Shown here one piece after another: positions 61,301 to 64,000 of a stretch of 64,000 nt of DNA. The first letter of the stretch is position 1. Each line of letters opens with the position of its first letter. The translations under genes and the position numbers were made by a program. The notes beneath the pieces are model-generated. The model was given only the letters and a program-made list of their open reading frames with translations, was not told where the DNA came from and did no database searches. Source of the DNA: Apostichopus japonicus (taxonomy: Eukaryota > Echinodermata > Holothuroidea > Aspidochirotida > Stichopodidae); assembly GCF_037975245.1 (NCBI RefSeq), contig NC_092579.1, positions 11,886,678 through 11,950,677 of the forward strand. The letters are read 5' to 3'.

Positions 61301-63254
61301 ATCAGTGTGTGGGAGGGGTTTGCAGTGTGTTGTGGTCAATGGTCTTTCCAACCTGAATTAGAATCAGTGTGTGGGAGAGGGTTTGTTGGTGTGTTGTGGT
61401 CTTTAACTTTCCAACCTGAATTAGAATCAGTGTGTGGGAGAGGGTTGTTGGTGTGTTGTGGTCAATGGTCTTTCCAACCTGAAGTAGAATCAGTGTGTGG
61501 GAGAGGGTTTGTTGTGGTCTTTAACTTTCCAACCTGCATTAGAATCAGTGTGTGGGAGAGGTTTGTTGGTGTGTTATGGTCAATGGTCTTTCTAAGGTGT
61601 GGTCATTGTTGGTTATCTTTATTGTCCCTTAAAGGAGGTATTTTGTGTTGATTTTGATTCAGTTTAGTTTTACCATGCTGGACCATTCAATGCGTGATGA
61701 TGTATGTGAGAAATAAAATTTTAAAAATATATGATTTGTACCCTTCAAAAGTGCATCATGAATGATTAAATTCGGTCTGAACCTCAATGGTATGCAAAGG
61801 ACGTAGTAACAGATTATGTCAAATTTGTGGGACTCAAGATTTTCTGCAACATACTTGATTGGTTTATAACTCTCTTGTTGGGAGCAGTCAAACAGTTGTC
61901 ACTGCATAGACTGGTAAGTGGCATCGAGTGGTATCCAATCATTTGTGCACATTGTATGATTTTGTCAGAATATTATTGCCAAATCAATGACCCAGTGAAA
62001 ATTGGCAGCTTTGAAATTGACTTGGATGGAAGACAAACTAGAACATGTGTATATTCCATCAATGAATTTATGTTAATATGTACACAGAAATTAGAATTGA
62101 TAAATGATGATATATGTGCTCATATCCCAGTCAGGCTTGAAAAAAAGTTGTTGTAGATCATAAGTGAAAATTGTGTATTAATGATTTTTAAGTAAAATGC
62201 ACATCATGGATATAGTACTCATATTGTGAAATGAAAACTATAAACTGTTTAGGCTTCATTATTTGAACATCGCTAGTTTCATTTTCAAGGATAAATCACT
62301 CAAATGTATGTATCGAATGGCATAAAGTTAACCTCTCTACTTCTTGAATATCAATCAAGACACTTAGCTTGTGAAGAAGATCGTGGAGAGGTCGCAGTCT
62401 CTCTGGTGGAACATGGAGCCAATTTAGATGCAATGAATAAGGTAATCGTATTGAAAGAAATGAAAGATGGCATTTCGTTACCCATTATTCACAGATTTTT
62501 TTCAACAAGTTTCAGAGCGAACTTTTTATTTTCTTATGATGAAAATACAGATACTGCTTGATTCAATAATGATCATATTTTTATCTTTTGCTTAATGTAA
62601 TCAGAATTCTTCAAGGGCTTCACTTCTTGGCTCTTTACATCTTTTGTTTTTCACTTCTGGTTATCTTAACAAAGATTGATGGGGGTTTCACCATAGAAAG
62701 TCAAGGAAAATAAAATAGTAGTAGTGGAATAAGGTAATATTTATAATTTGCTTGCATATATTTCAACAAGATAATAAGCAAGCTTAAGAATAAAGTGAAA
62801 ACACTAAAGTTTCAAGCAGTAGTGGCTCTATCCAGACTTACATCATGGTAATCTTTCTTACACTGGAAGGAATAACGAATCCCTCATCTCTTACATTATG
62901 AGTCAAAAAGTGTCTTTCACTTACTTTATACAACAACTGCATTATACACCTGTCACTACCCTAGCTCCATATCACCTTTGTATATGTCCATAGAAAATAT
63001 AGAAATTTATACTGTCTTGTACAGCTGTCAAAATTTGAACGTTTTGATATCATTCACCCATTTATCTAATTTACGGGTAAGAAAATGCAATTTATTTTCA
63101 CTTTCATATGTTGCCTCTTTTATCTGTTTTAATTGATTTTATCACTACTATTAACTTTTTATCTTCTTCAAATTTGCAGGAAAAGAAGACTCCCATTGAT
63201 CTTGCAAGCTCTGGCCTTGCATCAAGTTTAAAAAGGAAACAGCAAACTATGTGA
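58324..63254 (+). CDS. PSMD10: 26S proteasome non-ATPase regulatory subunit 10 (gankyrin), complete, six coding exons
   Basis: Coding exons are 58324-58425, 58773-58871, 59568-59714, 60633-60799, 62360-62441 and 63180-63254. They join to 672 bases, or 223 residues; vertebrate gankyrin has 226. All introns are GT-AG (347, 696, 918, 1560 and 738 bp). Only the fourth splits a codon (TT|A, Leu172). The protein is ankyrin repeats throughout: N-terminal repeat 1-34, then repeats of 33 residues with MALHWAA, TPLHIAS, TPLHYAA, RALHRAA and TPLHLAC cores, and a final half repeat ending KRKQQTM. Gankyrin is a chaperone of 19S base assembly that binds the Rpt3/PSMC4 ATPase C-terminal domain. Vertebrate gankyrin also binds RB through an LxCxE motif, present here as LACEE at 174-178. 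The start was chosen for homology and the upstream in-frame stop. No frameshift or missing repeat is seen. Confidence 0.97.
60269..60343 (+). pseudogene. LINE ORF2 C-terminal tail fragment in gankyrin intron 3
   Basis: A 24-codon frame (QDLYSLAKDRQKWRAIVDV...) ending in TGA matches the DRxxWR-type end of LINE ORF2 proteins. It is followed by CGGGATCGAACC and an (AACC)n-like tail, as expected of a severely 5'-truncated retrotransposon insertion. Sense orientation relative to the gene; non-functional. Confidence 0.6.
60813..61600 (+). repeat. 63-bp minisatellite in gankyrin intron 4, about 13 units
   Basis: The core TTTCCAACCTGAATTAGAAT recurs with CC landmarks at 60821, 60884, 60947, 61034, 61096, 61159, 61223, 61286, 61348, 61411, 61474 and 61529. 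Spacing is mostly 62-64 bp, with one 87-bp and one 55-bp unit. The rest of the unit is G/T-rich on the sense strand (GTGTGTGGGAGAGGGTTGTT). Because 63 is a multiple of three, one frame stays open across several units and produces spurious 79-114-codon frames. The first core begins within ~15 bases of the exon 4 donor. Confidence 0.93.
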
Positions 63255-64000
63255 TGTTAAGTTCTGATGTACGAGACTTTGAGCTAAAGGTTTGGTGTCA
63301 TTTGCATACATGTAGCCGAGCCAAACCGAACATACCAGCATCTCTTGCACAAGTAGCTTGTAAGATCCTGCATGGACACCAAGTAAGAATTGGTTCATAA
63401 TGGTGTTTCCTCTCTGATCAAGTCTTCACAAACTGACCATTCATACAAATGTGAGCTGTTCAGAGTAGCGAACCATCTTCAAGGTCATCAACTAGTATAT
63501 TACAACTTTCAACAGCGATTAAATACTTGTAATGGTTTTTGTATGTGTTTGTTGTGGTTGATCATTTTTTGATATTTTCTCCCAAGTGTAGACTACAAGA
63601 AAAGAGTTCTGAACATTGGTATGTTTCTTTTCATGCAAAAAGTTTTGCTATGAAGAGAGTTTAATGTGCATAGAAATAACCAAGATTGTACTGGGCTGAT
63701 ATTGAATGGTTGACTGGCAACTTTGACATTTAGTAAGTTTCATTTCGAACAAACAAAAATGTCTTTGAGGATTTCTAGAACTAGTCAGCAGGTGGTGAAA
63801 TATATCTGACTTGGCCAAATGATCACCTATCACTTTGAACAATGGTTGTTACCTGTTAGTTATTAATGACATCTATAATGACCGTTCAGTATTTCATTAA
63901 ATGCGGAACATCCTTCTATGTACTTTTAGCTCAACTTAAATACTGTATATAATGCTAAACTAGGTTAATTATCCAGATTAGAGGGAAGTATAGCTTGTAG
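63255..64000 (+). other. 3' UTR and downstream flank of gankyrin
   Basis: No canonical AATAAA was found before the window ends. ATTAAA variants occur at 63,518-63,523 and 63,896-63,901, and either could be the poly(A) signal. The remaining open frames (60-64 codons) are not coding-like. Confidence 0.5.

Noticed and set aside
60840-61651. Plus-strand frames of 79-114 codons with a 21-residue repeat
   Set aside because: They result from the 63-bp minisatellite in gankyrin intron 4. The period is a multiple of three, so one frame stays open.
61827-62156. 109-codon plus-strand frame in gankyrin intron 4
   Set aside because: It starts from a non-ATG codon, is not in phase with flanking exons and has no recognisable domain. 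It is probably chance.

Overview
This window is animal nuclear DNA. The clearest evidence is a complete spliced gene at the right end: six coding exons with GT-AG introns in several phases, encoding a gankyrin (PSMD10) ankyrin-repeat protein. tRNA-derived SINEs, non-LTR retrotransposon tails, MITE-like inverted-repeat elements, (TA)n, (GT)n and homopolymer tracts, and a very large satellite field all fit an invertebrate genome. The element style recalls marine invertebrates, possibly an echinoderm or a related deuterostome. That is an impression, not something the sequence proves.

Layout. 1-12.6 kb is mostly non-coding sequence with two SINE copies, a cluster of poly-A/GGGG hairpins, and four candidate exon groups: plus strand near 0.3-0.7 kb, and minus strand near 5.2-5.6, 9.4-9.7 and 11.6-11.9 kb. 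I cannot name any of these genes. 12.6-17.8 kb holds a MITE-like element, a 22-bp minisatellite, a polypurine tract and simple repeats. 17.8-52.25 kb (about 34.5 kb, over half the window) is one satellite field. It is built from a ~313-bp unit (A) and a ~55-bp minisatellite (B), arranged in 25 B blocks separated by 24 A blocks and grouped into higher-order repeats. 52.25-58.3 kb is a graveyard of nested mobile elements. 58.3-63.3 kb is PSMD10, whose fourth intron carries a 63-bp minisatellite.

The most notable structure is in the satellite. The A unit has a ~229-bp backbone and an ~84-bp spacer, and B arrays sit at the same two breakpoints as that spacer. A-block lengths are quantised, mostly near 519 bp plus whole multiples of the 313-bp unit. 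A ~3.89-kb higher-order repeat occurs three times, and one segment recurs 10,456 bp downstream. Several recombination scars are readable by eye. The 60-95-residue open frames throughout the array are by-products of repetition, not genes.

Gankyrin is the only gene here whose role can be stated: it is an assembly chaperone of the 26S proteasome regulatory particle. I see no operon-like or functional link between it and the other candidates.
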